Positions 1-8,833 of a DNA stretch of 64,000 nucleotides are shown here, piece after piece. The notes under the pieces are model-generated. The model saw only the letters and a program-made list of their open reading frames with translations, was not told the DNA's origin and did not search any database. This stretch comes from an uncultured Prevotellaceae bacterium (lineage in GTDB: Bacteria; Bacteroidota; Bacteroidia; Bacteroidales; Bacteroidaceae): contig ONCG01000008.1 in assembly GCA_900316285.1 (NCBI GenBank), forward strand, positions 1-64,000, in the 5' to 3' direction. The position numbers were made by a program, and so were the translations under genes. The number at the start of each line of letters is the position of its first letter. Position 1 is the stretch's first letter.

Positions 1-29
1 TGCGGCGCGTTTAAGGTTTAAAGCGGTTC

Positions 30-126
30 GCAGCTCCGCTGCTTTACTCGCCCGAAGGGTTTTACACGCGCCAAAGGCGCTTTACACCTTTGCATGCCCG
101 AAGGGCTTTGAACGCAGCTCTGCTGC
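30..126. repeat. Array of small palindromes (5-bp arms, 3-nt loops)
   Basis: Five small hairpins lie in 97 bp: GCAGC-tcc-GCTGC (30-42), CCC-gaa-GGG (51-59), GCGCC-aaa-GGCGC (68-80), GCCC-gaa-GGGC (96-106) and GCAGC-tct-GCTGC (114-126). They are joined by short A/T linkers such as TTTACAC and TTTGAAC. Sequence varies between hairpins but the 3-nt loop is constant. The same design recurs at 26960-26999, inside topB (58038-58117) and at 63531-63570. No gene is seen in bases 1-379. Confidence 0.7.
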
Positions 127-151
127 CTCGTGGGTGCATGTGCAGATGTGA

Positions 152-188
152 GCCCCACCCCTGCCCTCCCCGACTGGGGAGGGAGAAG
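152..188. repeat. C-rich hairpin repeat, GCCCCACCCC family
   Basis: CCCTCCCC (164-171) pairs with GGGGAGGG (176-183) around a 4-nt loop, and is preceded by GCCCCACCCC. The same core is found at 56622-56660, 58997-59029, 59806-59842 and 60643-60673, two of those copies being inside coding sequence. Confidence 0.75.
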
Positions 189-323
189 GAGCTGCGGGTA
201 AAGCCCTGCGGCGCATCACGATTTATACCTATAAAAATAGGAGGGAAAGAAAGGGGAAATAGTATATTGGGGAAATGAAGACGGGGAGGAACGTGAAAGT
301 ATCGCATGAATGAGGGCGAGAAT

Positions 324-355
324 TTTGGTTTTTTGCCACTTTTTTTGTATCTTTG
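324..355 (+). promoter_or_regulatory. Promoter of the MoxR-VWA operon
   Basis: TTTG at 324-327, a 20-nt spacer and TATCTTTG at 348-355 match the Bacteroidota housekeeping consensus TTTG-N19/20-TAnnTTTG. The start codon is at 380, giving a leader of roughly 18 nt. Confidence 0.8.
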
Positions 356-379
356 CACATGTAAAGACTATATTTTGCT

Positions 380-1918
380 ATGACGATGAAAGAAAGAACG
401 AAAGCCCTGCTGCAGGAGATGAACAGGGGGATATATGAGAAGGAAACGGAGGTGGCTCTGTCGCTGCTGGCAGCCGTTGCCGGCGAGAGCATCATCATAC
501 TGGGGCCTCCGGGGGTGGCGAAGTCGATGGTGGCAAGAAGGCTGAAGGCGGCATTCAAGAATGCCAAGAGCTTTGAATACCTGATGTCGCGCTTCTCCAC
601 GCCCGACGAGATCTTCGGACCGGTGTCGATAGCGCTGCTGAAATCGTCAGACAGATATGAGCGTGCCATTGACGGCTATCTGCCAACTGCCGACGTGGTG
701 TTCCTCGATGAGATATGGAAGGCGGGACCCGCCATCCAGAACACGCTGCTGACGGTGATCAACGAGAAGCTGTTCCGCAATGGCGAACGCGAGATACGCC
801 TGCCGCTGAAGCTGCTGGTGGCTGCCAGCAATGAGCTGCCGGCACAGGGCGAAGGCCTGGAGGCGCTGTGGGACCGTTTCCTCATCCGGGTGGAGAGTGG
901 CTGCATCAAGGAGCAGGCGCACTTCGACCAGATGCTGCTCGACGGCGACGACGGAATGGAAGCCGCGTGCGACGAGCAATGGCAGATTAGCAACGAGGAG
1001 TACGACCTGTGGACGGAGAGCATCAAGGCGATTGGCGTCGCTGACGACTTGCTGGCGTGCATCCACGTGGTGCGAAAGGCGCTGGGAGCGGTAGCAATGG
1101 CGACGAGCGACGAGCGACACAACGTGTATGTGAGCGACCGCCGATGGAAGAAAATAGTAAAACTGCTACGCACATCGGCCTTCCTGCAGGACCGCAAGCA
1201 GGCGGAGCTGGCTGACCTGCTGCCCATCTACCACTGTCTGTGGAACGAGCCCGACGAGCGCGACGACATACGTCGCATCGTGATTCGCTCGCTGTTTGCC
1301 GAGTTTGGCACCACACTTGCGAAGATGAAGATGGCCATCGAGGCGGATGTCAGGCTGAGCAGGATGCACGATGCTGCCAAGAAGGCGAAGGCTGCCACCC
1401 AGCAGCGCGACGGGAACAAGAAGATCGTCGATGGCTTCTACTACCACCTGCTCGACCACGACACGGGAAACAGCTACGTCTTCATCGCCGACTATCAGCG
1501 CATGCGGGACTATTCGAGAGCGAACGCCGGACAGTTGGGCGTGCTCTACAAAGACCCGAAAGACGCCCGCCGGACCATCATCCGCAGCTACGACGGTGCC
1601 GACTTCCCCGACGGTGCGCGGCAGGTGTCGCTGGTGCGCGACGCCGACAATCTGTATATCGACGGTGTGCAGTTCGAAATAGAAAAGCTTGCGCCGGGCG
1701 AGCAGCAACAGCTGCCGGTTGCAAGGGGGAAGGTGTCGGACCGCAACTACTTTGCCGAGCTCGACGAACTGGGCGACAAGGTGCGGAAACGCGAGGAGGA
1801 GATACGTGGAAACATCTTCCTCTCGAAGGACGACCGCGATGAGCTGACGGGCTATCTGAAGGGGTTCTATCAGGAGATGGCATTAACAAGAGAGGAGATA
1901 GGCAAGCTGGATGACTGA
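380..1918 (+). CDS. MoxR-family AAA+ ATPase (RavA-like)
   Basis: A MoxR-family AAA+ ATPase of 512 residues, close in length to E. coli RavA. Visible motifs are Walker A GPPGVAKS at residues 42-49, Walker B VFLDE near 108-112, sensor-1 SNE near 153, and the LWDRF arginine-finger region near 163. The C-terminal third is charged and helical, ending in a probable coiled coil. The next gene, a VWA protein, starts 8 nt before this stop codon. A MoxR ATPase paired with a VWA protein is the standard arrangement: the ATPase acts as a chaperone and the VWA protein recruits metal-dependent partners. The cytoplasmic target cannot be read from the sequence. A second ATG two codons downstream is an equally possible start. 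Confidence 0.9.
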   Translation: MTMKERTKALLQEMNRGIYEKETEVALSLLAAVAGESIIILGPPGVAKSMVARRLKAAFKNAKSFEYLMSRFSTPDEIFGPVSIALLKSSDRYERAIDGYLPTADVVFLDEIWKAGPAIQNTLLTVINEKLFRNGEREIRLPLKLLVAASNELPAQGEGLEALWDRFLIRVESGCIKEQAHFDQMLLDGDDGMEAACDEQWQISNEEYDLWTESIKAIGVADDLLACIHVVRKALGAVAMATSDERHNVYVSDRRWKKIVKLLRTSAFLQDRKQAELADLLPIYHCLWNEPDERDDIRRIVIRSLFAEFGTTLAKMKMAIEADVRLSRMHDAAKKAKAATQQRDGNKKIVDGFYYHLLDHDTGNSYVFIADYQRMRDYSRANAGQLGVLYKDPKDARRTIIRSYDGADFPDGARQVSLVRDADNLYIDGVQFEIEKLAPGEQQQLPVARGKVSDRNYFAELDELGDKVRKREEEIRGNIFLSKDDRDELTGYLKGFYQEMALTREEIGKLDD

Positions 1919-3485
1919 CACGCAAGACAACGATGTGAAAGACTGGATGGAGCGCATCCAGCGCCGTAGGCTGACGGCGGGCGAGTACCTCAAGCTGCTG
2001 GAGAACTTCGTGAAGAAGGGCGAGCAGCCTGAGATAGAAACCGATGTGCTCACCGACTATGCGTGGCAGCGGTATGACGACCCGATACTGCGATACATCG
2101 TGGAGGTGACCCACGACCCGATGGTTCAGGCTCGCGTCTTAACGAGCCGGATGGCCGGGAAAGTGTTCTACGAAACGATGGGACGGTTTGTCGTGGACTG
2201 TCTGCACGAGCAGAAGTTCTGCACACAGAAGACGTGGTCGGAGCGAAACGAGATGGGGAAGACCTGCGAGTGGTCGATGCAGAAGAAGTGCGACAACTGG
2301 CAGTCGCTCCTTGCCTCCATTGGCGAGAAGCACCGGGACGACGCATTCAACAAGGAGTTCCTGAAGAAGCTGTTCCAACGGCAGGGCTGGCGCAACGAGG
2401 CGAACTGGGAGAAGCTACGGCAGGAGTGGGCTGCAGCCCTGGAGCGGCAGATGCAACGCGAGGTTGGTGAGAAGGTGCGCAAGAAGATTCCATCGACAAA
2501 GGCTGCTATGACGAACCTGATGAAGATGATGAGCGAGCAGCACCACCGCTTCGACAATGCCGACGACGCCCTGCTGTTGCAGGCCTGGGACCTGATGGAA
2601 GGTCAGTTCTCGGAGAGTGAGTTTGAGCGGAAGCTGAACATCGTGAGGATTCAGAACAAGTATCCGGAGATTGGCGAGGTGGCGCGGCGCATGGGAAGGA
2701 CCGTGGAGGAAGAGGGGCGCGACCACATCAGCGTGCAGTCGGGATTCCACTTTAAGATTGACCATTCGTCGGGCAGCGACATTGAAGGCATCACGGTGGG
2801 AAACGACATCAACGCCCTCCTGCCGATGGAGCTGACGCAGTATGCCGACGAGCAGCTGGAGGACCTCTTCTACAAGAAGTTCCTAACACGCCGGCTGCAG
2901 ACGTTCCGCTACCGGTCGGAGCTGAACAAGCCTGCCCAGAAGCTGCATAAGCAGAGGGCGGTGAGGCGCGGTCCGATGATTGTGTGCCTCGACTCGTCGG
3001 CGAGCATGTATGGCGTGCCGCAGAAGATTATGCTGTCGCTGCTTGGCAAGCTGGAACAGACGGCAGAGGAACTGCAGCGCGACTGCTTCCTCATTGACTT
3101 CTCGGTGTCCATCAGGCCGATAGACCTGCGGGCACGGCTGCGAAACCGACTGATGGAGAGGATTGGGCAGAAGCCGGAGAAAGGCAGCGAATGTGTGCAA
3201 GGGGAGTTTCCATTCATCGGGGGCGGCACCGATGCGGAGAAGATGCTCCGCCTGACGTTCGCCCTACTCGACGACGGCGGCAACAGATATATGAATGCCG
3301 ACGTGCTCTGGGTGACCGACTTCCTGATTCCACGCACCACGCAGGAGCTGATGGAGCGGTTCCAAGAATATAAAGAGTCGGGCACTCGCTTCTATGGTTT
3401 CCAGATTGGCGAGGGCGAAAACAACTGGGAGAAGTATTTCGACCATATCTATCGGATTCACTATGTGAGGCCGAGGATGTATTAG
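1911..3485 (+). CDS. VWA-domain protein, partner of the MoxR ATPase (ViaA-like)
   Basis: A 524-residue protein with a C-terminal von Willebrand A domain. The metal-ion adhesion site motif DxSxS is present as D361-S-S363-A-S365, and GGGTD near residue 438 and VTDF near 467 supply the other expected metal ligands. The N-terminal two thirds are helical and charged, as in ViaA. There is no signal peptide, so it is cytoplasmic. The ATG overlaps the end of the MoxR gene by 8 nt, implying translational coupling and one transcript. Function beyond acting with the ATPase is inferred only from the pairing. Confidence 0.88.
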   Translation: MTDTQDNDVKDWMERIQRRRLTAGEYLKLLENFVKKGEQPEIETDVLTDYAWQRYDDPILRYIVEVTHDPMVQARVLTSRMAGKVFYETMGRFVVDCLHEQKFCTQKTWSERNEMGKTCEWSMQKKCDNWQSLLASIGEKHRDDAFNKEFLKKLFQRQGWRNEANWEKLRQEWAAALERQMQREVGEKVRKKIPSTKAAMTNLMKMMSEQHHRFDNADDALLLQAWDLMEGQFSESEFERKLNIVRIQNKYPEIGEVARRMGRTVEEEGRDHISVQSGFHFKIDHSSGSDIEGITVGNDINALLPMELTQYADEQLEDLFYKKFLTRRLQTFRYRSELNKPAQKLHKQRAVRRGPMIVCLDSSASMYGVPQKIMLSLLGKLEQTAEELQRDCFLIDFSVSIRPIDLRARLRNRLMERIGQKPEKGSECVQGEFPFIGGGTDAEKMLRLTFALLDDGGNRYMNADVLWVTDFLIPRTTQELMERFQEYKESGTRFYGFQIGEGENNWEKYFDHIYRIHYVRPRMY

Positions 3486-3488
3486 GGA

Positions 3489-3637
3489 AAAGCCCCCCTG
3501 TCGTCCCCCGAGGGGGACACTATACCGTAGTCCCCTCTGTAGGGGCAGACCCCCGTGTCTGCCCGTGCGTTTGGGGATGTATGGGCATGCAGCTTGTTCG
3601 TTTTTGTTCGGGCAGACACGGGGGTCTGCCCCTACGG
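3489..3637. repeat. Inverted pair of GC-rich repeats plus a GTCCCCC palindrome
   Basis: GTCCCCC-ga-GGGGGAC lies at 3503-3518 and is also found inside xseA (37686-37701). Next to it, a 27-bp segment at 3539-3565 is repeated as an exact reverse complement at 3609-3635, with 43 nt between. Each arm also contains its own hairpin, GGGCAGAC/GTCTGCCC. Related single copies are at 5084-5110, 27121-27147 and 29870-29896. The stretch 3486-3713 holds no gene. This could act as a strong terminator for the MoxR-VWA operon. Confidence 0.8.
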
Positions 3638-3713
3638 TTGGGTGCAAGCATTTGTCCCTTTAGGCCCTTTCTTTCCCCTTTAAACCCTTTAAGCCCTTTT
3701 AAATAACAGAGAG

Positions 3714-4520
3714 ATGACGAAAAGAATATTGGTAATACCTGATGTGCATGGGCGCATCTTTTGGAAGGAGCCTGTCAAGAAGTACATGGATGCTGTTGAC
3801 AGGGTGGTGTTTTTGGGCGACTATCTCGACCCGTACGAGGGCGAAGATGGAATGGCCGAAGACATCTATGAGAACATGATGGAAATTATCGCGCTGAAGC
3901 AACGGAACATGGAGAAGGTGGTTTTGCTGAAAGGCAATCATGACCAGCACTATGCTTCAGAACGGTTCATGGAACTGGCGGGAGGAACACGCATGGATGA
4001 GCAGAACTGGGAGAAGTATCATCAGACGTTCACGGCAAATAAGGATTTATTCCAGATTGCTCATTTCGAGTTGGTGGGCGATGTGCCGTATGTGTTCTCA
4101 CACGCGGGGCTGACGCTCTACTGGCTGAAGAAGGTGAACGAAAACGTGTGGCTGTTGCCCGACAATCAGATCTCGCTGACTGATCCCGCGATGGTCGAGA
4201 GAATCAACCAACTGGATGACGACGGTCGGGGGCTGGAGATGCTGGCAACCGTAGGCACGTATCGCTCGTGGTTCGGGGAGAAGACGGGTGGCGTGCTATG
4301 GGCTGACGTTCATGAACATTCCATTCCCCATGCGCCCCAGGCCTATGGGCTCAACAGGGTGTTTCAAGTGTTTGGCCACACGAGGTTGAATGGGGCAATG
4401 ATGGACAAGGTGGAGTATGACCACTTCGCCATGATAGACTCCCAGCAATGCTTCGTGGTAGACGAGGGCATCGAAGAGAGGATTGTTGGAATGAGAAATT
4501 GGGAGAATATGGAGAAATAA
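3714..4520 (+). CDS. Calcineurin-like metallophosphoesterase
   Basis: A 268-residue soluble phosphoesterase of the calcineurin-like fold. The metal-binding blocks are DVH (D10, H12), GDYLDPY (residues 35-41), GNHDQH near 74-79, and later histidines in FSHAG and FGHTR. It resembles the Ser/Thr phosphatase branch more than the YfcE phosphodiesterases. No signal peptide is visible, so it should act in the cytoplasm. The substrate cannot be told. It is separated from the upstream pair by a repeat-rich 228-bp gap, so it probably has its own transcript, although I see no convincing promoter there. Confidence 0.85.
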   Translation: MTKRILVIPDVHGRIFWKEPVKKYMDAVDRVVFLGDYLDPYEGEDGMAEDIYENMMEIIALKQRNMEKVVLLKGNHDQHYASERFMELAGGTRMDEQNWEKYHQTFTANKDLFQIAHFELVGDVPYVFSHAGLTLYWLKKVNENVWLLPDNQISLTDPAMVERINQLDDDGRGLEMLATVGTYRSWFGEKTGGVLWADVHEHSIPHAPQAYGLNRVFQVFGHTRLNGAMMDKVEYDHFAMIDSQQCFVVDEGIEERIVGMRNWENMEK

Positions 4521-4582
4521 AGGAAGGAGGGAACTACTGGCTGCGTCATTCCACCCATAATCCTATTTTGGAATAATATATC

Positions 4583-4837
4583 AGATGGCACAAAGACACC
4601 CGACAGTAAGACCCCAAAGGGGTCTCATGTGCATAACCGCGGGTCTTGACCCGCGGAGATCGGGACTCTGACATATGCCCTCGTCCCCAAAGGGGACGCA
4701 CAGCAACTGGACTGCCAATTCGCCTGTTTGATGATGTGCGACCCCTTTGGGGTCGGGTGTCTGGGGAGATGTCATCTACCGCAGGTCAAGACCTGCGGTT
4801 ACGTACATGTGACCTCTCCGAGGTCCTTGTGCCATCT
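4583..4837. repeat. Cluster of six palindromes bounded by an inverted repeat
   Basis: An outer inverted repeat AGATGGCACAA (4583-4593) / TTGTGCCATCT (4827-4837) encloses AGACCCC-aaa-GGGGTCT (4609-4625), a 20-bp palindrome based on CCGCGGGTC (4637-4656), GTCCCC-aaa-GGGGAC (4683-4697), CGACCCC-ttt-GGGGTCG (4739-4755) and a 20-bp palindrome based on CCGCAGGTC (4779-4798). The two 20-bp palindromes are near copies placed almost symmetrically. No gene of credible coding character is present in 4521-5177. Confidence 0.75.
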
Positions 4838-4892
4838 CCTATATCATCACCTTCTATTTGGTGCACCCACTTTGCCTTGCTTTTACAGAAAT

Positions 4893-4925
4893 ATAGGCCT
4901 CCGGGGAGGAGGGGTCTGGGGTGGT
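4893..4925. repeat. Half-copy of the GGAGGAGGGG...GGTGGTAG repeat
   Basis: CTCCGGGGAGGAGGGG followed by a GGGGTGGTAG motif matches one arm of the 137-bp elements at 26229-26366 and 62952-63087. The second arm is missing. Confidence 0.5.
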
Positions 4926-5083
4926 AGGGATGCCTGCGGCGCAACATTCGCTCGGCTTTGCCGCTTTCGTAGCGTAGCGGAGAAAGAATTTCATTAATTG
5001 CCCATTAATTTTCCATTAATTAATTTTGAAAGATTTTGAAATAGATTTTTGATAAATTTCTCGCGAAGCGACCCCTTCTTGTT

Positions 5084-5110
5084 CGGGCAGACACGGGGGT
5101 CTGCCCCTAC
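5084..5110 (+). repeat. GGGCAGAC/GTCTGCCC hairpin repeat
   Basis: This 27-nt unit is identical to 3609-3635. The stem GGGCAGAC/GTCTGCCC surrounds a G-rich loop. It lies next to TCGC-gaa-GCGA at 5061-5071. Confidence 0.8.
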
Positions 5111-5130
5111 AGCCAAGAGGCGAGGCTATT

Positions 5131-5195
5131 GTCCCTTTTCTCCCCCTTTATTCCCTTTTATTCCCTTTTCTCCCCCTTTATTCCCTTTTATTCCC
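5131..5195. repeat. 30-bp pyrimidine-rich tandem repeat entering the CPBP gene end
   Basis: Two head-to-tail 30-bp units (5131-5160 and 5161-5190, one mismatch) are followed by a partial third. The second unit contains the stop codon of the CPBP gene at 5178-5180 and encodes its last residues, so the tandem repeat has shaped that C-terminus. Confidence 0.7.
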
Positions 5196-5996
5196 CTCTG
5201 TTCTTTTCGCTTTCGAACGTTGAGCGAATAATATCGCCCCACCTGCTATAGCTAATAAGAAACTGGCGACGTACACCTTCCCGTCAGGCAGGAAGATGAC
5301 GGGAGCCTTGCACATTTGTATCTCGCCCAAGCCAAAATAGGAATAGACGCCAAGCAATGCGGCTGTCAAGTTGCTGCCGGCATGAAGCAAGATGGCATAC
5401 CAGATGTTTCTGGACCAAATAAACACCAGTCCGAAAAGCAATGCTGCGAGAGACGCACCGACGATGTTGCGGACGTGAAGGATGCCGAACAATACGGCCA
5501 TCAACACGCAGACGAGGATTTGCGTCCTGCGACGACGGAAGGGCGAGATAGCCAGATGCCGGTAGCACAGCTCTTCGAGCACGGGTGCAAGGAGCACGGC
5601 GTGAATGCCGGCCAACATGTCTTCACGAAATTCGTCTGGCGAACTCACCAGCGGTTCTGTCTGAACGGTATGCACCAAGGATGTGAGTCCATAGACAACG
5701 GCTCCTTGAGTCATGAGCCAAAGCGGTGCTAAGAGCAGCAGGCCAGCCGCCACAACGACTGTCGGCGGTTTCATCGAGAACTGACGGGACTCGGGATAGA
5801 CTCGTCTTTCAATCCGGATGACTACGAAGACAGTCAGCAGGATGGCCACCAAGGTGAGACCCCACGTCATCGCCTCATGGGCAAGCGACCCACTGCCGTC
5901 AGCCAGCGGCAATGCTGTCAGATAGATAACGGCAAGGCCGTAGACCGCAGACAAAAGCGGCAAAAGCGGTTTGATGAAGGTTGCAATTTTAGACAT
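5178..5996 (-). CDS. CPBP-family intramembrane metalloprotease
   Basis: A 272-residue polytopic inner membrane protein with about seven hydrophobic segments. The CPBP (Abi/CAAX-like) motifs are all present: EExxxR at E141-E142-R146, FxxxH at F170-H174, and HxxxN at H205-N209. In the family these form the metal-dependent intramembrane peptidase site. Substrate is unknown; relatives process prenylated proteins or protect against bacteriocins. The final EGNKRE tail is encoded by a tandem repeat (5131-5195). It is divergent from the GH51 gene. Confidence 0.88.
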   Translation of the reverse strand: MSKIATFIKPLLPLLSAVYGLAVIYLTALPLADGSGSLAHEAMTWGLTLVAILLTVFVVIRIERRVYPESRQFSMKPPTVVVAAGLLLLAPLWLMTQGAVVYGLTSLVHTVQTEPLVSSPDEFREDMLAGIHAVLLAPVLEELCYRHLAISPFRRRRTQILVCVLMAVLFGILHVRNIVGASLAALLFGLVFIWSRNIWYAILLHAGSNLTAALLGVYSYFGLGEIQMCKAPVIFLPDGKVYVASFLLAIAGGAILFAQRSKAKRTEGNKRE

Positions 5997-6120
5997 ATAC
6001 TCCTATGGATGAGTTACTCTTTCTGGGTGAAGGAATCAGGTTGGTGCCGAGACCGTGAGCAGACTCCCCTACCCCGCCGCCTCTCACGACGAAATTCAAC
6101 TTTTTTGATAATTATGAAGG

Positions 6121-6128
6121 CAAAATTA
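6121..6128 (-). promoter_or_regulatory. Possible -7 element for the CPBP gene
   Basis: CAAAATTA on the plus strand reads TAATTTTG on the minus strand, fitting TAnnTTTG. No -33 TTTG is placed correctly. It faces away from the GH51 promoter at 6151. Confidence 0.35.
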
Positions 6129-6150
6129 CAAAAAATTGAACAAAAATGTG

Positions 6151-6158
6151 TATCTTTG
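6151..6158 (+). promoter_or_regulatory. -7 element of the GH51 gene promoter
   Basis: TATCTTTG lies 60 nt before the start codon and is followed by GC. No good -33 TTTG is seen. The leader would be about 50 nt. Confidence 0.6.
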
Positions 6159-6218
6159 CGAATAAATTTTGGGAATCACGTAGGATTTGGAAATTAAACA
6201 ATCATAACATAAAGAAAA

Positions 6219-8660
6219 ATGACTTACAAAAAAATGCTTCTCATGGCCGGACTGGCTGCCTTTGCGGCCACACTCCAGGCACAAGTGACCATCGACATCG
6301 ACGCCCAGCAGCGCGGGCCGAAGGTGAGTCCTATGCTCTATGGCATCTTCTATGAAGACATCAACCACGCTGCCGACGGCGGCATCTATGCCGAACTGAT
6401 TCGCAACCGTTCGTTTGAGGACGGTCCTCGCTTCGGTGCACCTGCCGACATGCAGGGTTGGTCGACGTTTGCTGCTGCTCCGTCGCAGCTCACGGCAAGG
6501 CTCATACAGCCTTCGAAAAAGACGCCGCTCCTGAACAGCGTACAGCACAACGCCTTGGAACTCGACGTCAAGGCCTCGGCAGCGATGCCCGTCTGCCTGG
6601 TGAACGAGGGCTATTGGGGCATCAACGCGGTGCAAGGTCGCAGCTATCGCCTGTCGTTCTGGGCCAAGGCACCAAAGTACAAAGGCACCGTGAAAGCAAC
6701 ACTCTGCTCGCAGGACGGCTCACAGCTCTATGCCGAGACGGTGATTAGTGGATTTCCTGCCGCAAAAGCTAAGGGCTGGACGAAGTATGAGGCAACATTC
6801 ATAGCCAACGGCAACGACCCGCAGGCACAGTTTGCGTTGGTGTTCGATGGTATAGGACAAGTACAGATAGACGTGGTGAGCCTTTTCCCACCCACGTTCA
6901 AGAACCGCGCGAACGGCATGCGTCCCGACCTCGCCAATATGCTTTGGCAGATGCACCCAAAGTTCATGCGCTTCCCCGGTGGCTGCTTCGTGGAAGGTCA
7001 GGAGAGTCCCGACAACGCTTTCCGCTGGGAGCGTACCATCGGTCCGATTGAGGAGCGCGAGGGGCACTGGAACGTGAACTGGGGCTATCGCACCACCGAC
7101 GGACTGGGCTATCACGAATATCTGCAGCTGGCCGAAGACTTGGGTGCCAAGCCACTCTATGTGGTGAACGTGGGTTTGTGGCACGGTGGTATGACGCCCT
7201 ACGACAGCATTCAGCCTTGGATTGACGAGTGTCTGAACGCCATCGAGTATGCCAACGGACCCGTCACTTCGAAATATGGCGCCCTGCGTGCCAAGAACGG
7301 ACATCCAGAGCCGTTCGGACTGGAATACTTGGAGGTGGGCAACGAGAACAACCAGCCCGACCCACGCCAGCAGAGCGACCACTACTACGAGCGCTACGAC
7401 CAGTTCTACAAGGCCATCCGCGCAAAATATCCTGAGATGAAGATCATCGGCAATGTGGTGGCTTGGGGCGACGACAACCCGAAATGGAACTCCCCGCTGC
7501 CCGTCGACCTGCTCGACGAGCACTACTACCGCTCGCCCGACTGGTTTGCCGGAGCCTTCCATAAATACGACAGCTACGACCGCCGTGGGCCGAAAGTCTA
7601 TGTGGGCGAATATGCCGTGACCAATGGTTTTGGCAACCTGGGCAACATGAACGCTGCTTTGGGTGAGGCCGTCTATATGATGGGTATGGAGAACAATAGC
7701 GACGTCGTGGAGCTGGCCTCGTATGCACCTATCTTCGTCAACGAGAACGATGCCCGCTGGCGGCCGGACATGATTCGCTTCAACAGCAGTCGCGTGATGG
7801 GCACACCCAGCTACTATGTGCAGCAGCTCATGCCTCAGCACATTGGTACACAGGTGGTGAAGGTGGTGCAGAACGATCCTTACAAGGACAAGGCCCGCAA
7901 GCAGCTGACGCCGAAGCAGAGCCGTGTGGGATTCGGAACGTGGGGCACTCGAGCCTCGTTCGAAACCGCCAAGGAGGTGGAATACATCAATGGCGAATGG
8001 AAGAAGGACGGCAACACCGTCAGTCAGACGAGTCGCCGTGAAGCCACCATCTGTCTGGAGAAAAATGTCATCGACAACGACCACTACACTTGCAAGTTCC
8101 GCGCCCGCAAGGACGGCGGAGCTGAGGGTTTCCTGATTATCTTCAACTATGTAGACGACAAGAACTATTGCTGGCTGAACTTCGGCGGATGGGGGAACAC
8201 CCAGCACGCTATTGAGCAGATTAGCAACGGCGGTAAGCTGCAGACTGTTGAGAAGCGAGGACGTGTGGAACAGGGCCGTTGGTACGATGTCACCCTGCAG
8301 GTAGCTGGCGACAGCGTGAAGGCGTGGCTCGACGACGAACTGGTGTTCGACACCGTATTGAAGCACGATGTCACGAAAGGCATCTTCTCTTCGGCAACAA
8401 TCGACGATGCCAACGGAGAGCTGATCGTGAAGGTGGTCAACACCAGCGATATGGCTACTACCGCCCGTTTGAACCTGAAGAACTTCGTGCCCGGTGCTGC
8501 CCGCGTAGTACGCTTGGCTGCCAACGACGGTATGGAGGAGAACACGCTCAGCGCACCCACCACGATTCATCCCGTGGAGCAACTACTCTCGCCCGAAGAA
8601 GGCAGCGTACTCCTCGACGTGCCCCCCTACTCGCTGAATATCGTCAGGATCAAGCAATGA
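6219..8660 (+). CDS. GH51 alpha-L-arabinofuranosidase, secreted
   Basis: An 813-residue exported glycoside hydrolase that releases alpha-L-arabinofuranosyl side chains from arabinoxylan or arabinan. The N-terminus MTYKKMLLMAGLAAFAATLQA is a signal peptide ending at a predicted ALQA-type site. The catalytic acid/base lies in GNENN (E376) and the nucleophile in VGEYA (E464), the standard GH51 pair. A carbohydrate-binding-like segment precedes the barrel. Residues from about 590 onward form an added LamG-like beta-sandwich (IFNYVDDKNYCWLNF region), and the protein ends with the usual GH51 beta domain. No SusC/SusD pair is nearby, so it is a stand-alone hydrolase gene. Confidence 0.93.
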   Translation: MTYKKMLLMAGLAAFAATLQAQVTIDIDAQQRGPKVSPMLYGIFYEDINHAADGGIYAELIRNRSFEDGPRFGAPADMQGWSTFAAAPSQLTARLIQPSKKTPLLNSVQHNALELDVKASAAMPVCLVNEGYWGINAVQGRSYRLSFWAKAPKYKGTVKATLCSQDGSQLYAETVISGFPAAKAKGWTKYEATFIANGNDPQAQFALVFDGIGQVQIDVVSLFPPTFKNRANGMRPDLANMLWQMHPKFMRFPGGCFVEGQESPDNAFRWERTIGPIEEREGHWNVNWGYRTTDGLGYHEYLQLAEDLGAKPLYVVNVGLWHGGMTPYDSIQPWIDECLNAIEYANGPVTSKYGALRAKNGHPEPFGLEYLEVGNENNQPDPRQQSDHYYERYDQFYKAIRAKYPEMKIIGNVVAWGDDNPKWNSPLPVDLLDEHYYRSPDWFAGAFHKYDSYDRRGPKVYVGEYAVTNGFGNLGNMNAALGEAVYMMGMENNSDVVELASYAPIFVNENDARWRPDMIRFNSSRVMGTPSYYVQQLMPQHIGTQVVKVVQNDPYKDKARKQLTPKQSRVGFGTWGTRASFETAKEVEYINGEWKKDGNTVSQTSRREATICLEKNVIDNDHYTCKFRARKDGGAEGFLIIFNYVDDKNYCWLNFGGWGNTQHAIEQISNGGKLQTVEKRGRVEQGRWYDVTLQVAGDSVKAWLDDELVFDTVLKHDVTKGIFSSATIDDANGELIVKVVNTSDMATTARLNLKNFVPGAARVVRLAANDGMEENTLSAPTTIHPVEQLLSPEEGSVLLDVPPYSLNIVRIKQ

Positions 8661-8690
8661 GACGATGAAGGCGTCTCCTCTCAGCAGACC

Positions 8691-8730
8691 AAGGGTGTTT
8701 TTCCTACTCATGTTTAGGGAAAACACCCTT
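8691..8730 (+). terminator. Hairpin after the GH51 gene
   Basis: AAGGGTGTTTT (8691-8701) can pair with AAAACACCCTT (8720-8730) across an 18-nt loop. The following TTTCGGTTT is only moderately T-rich, so termination efficiency is uncertain. Confidence 0.55.
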
Positions 8731-8833
8731 TCGGTTTAGGATTATTCCTTTGCAAAAGCCAGAAAAAATGCCGTTCTTTGCAGTGTGATTAAGAACAAAA
8801 TGTCTAACCTCTTAAAGTATAGGAGATAAGAAT

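Noticed and set aside
229..669. 146-codon open frame on the minus strand
   Set aside because: It overlaps the promoter and N-terminal ATPase domain of the MoxR gene and has no coding character.
4646..4997. Two overlapping open frames of 93 and 89 codons
   Set aside because: They read through the palindrome cluster and repeat arms, with no start signal or domain.
6720..8582. 620-codon open frame on the minus strand
   Set aside because: Antisense shadow of the GH51 arabinofuranosidase; composition is His/Val-rich and typical of a reversed coding frame.
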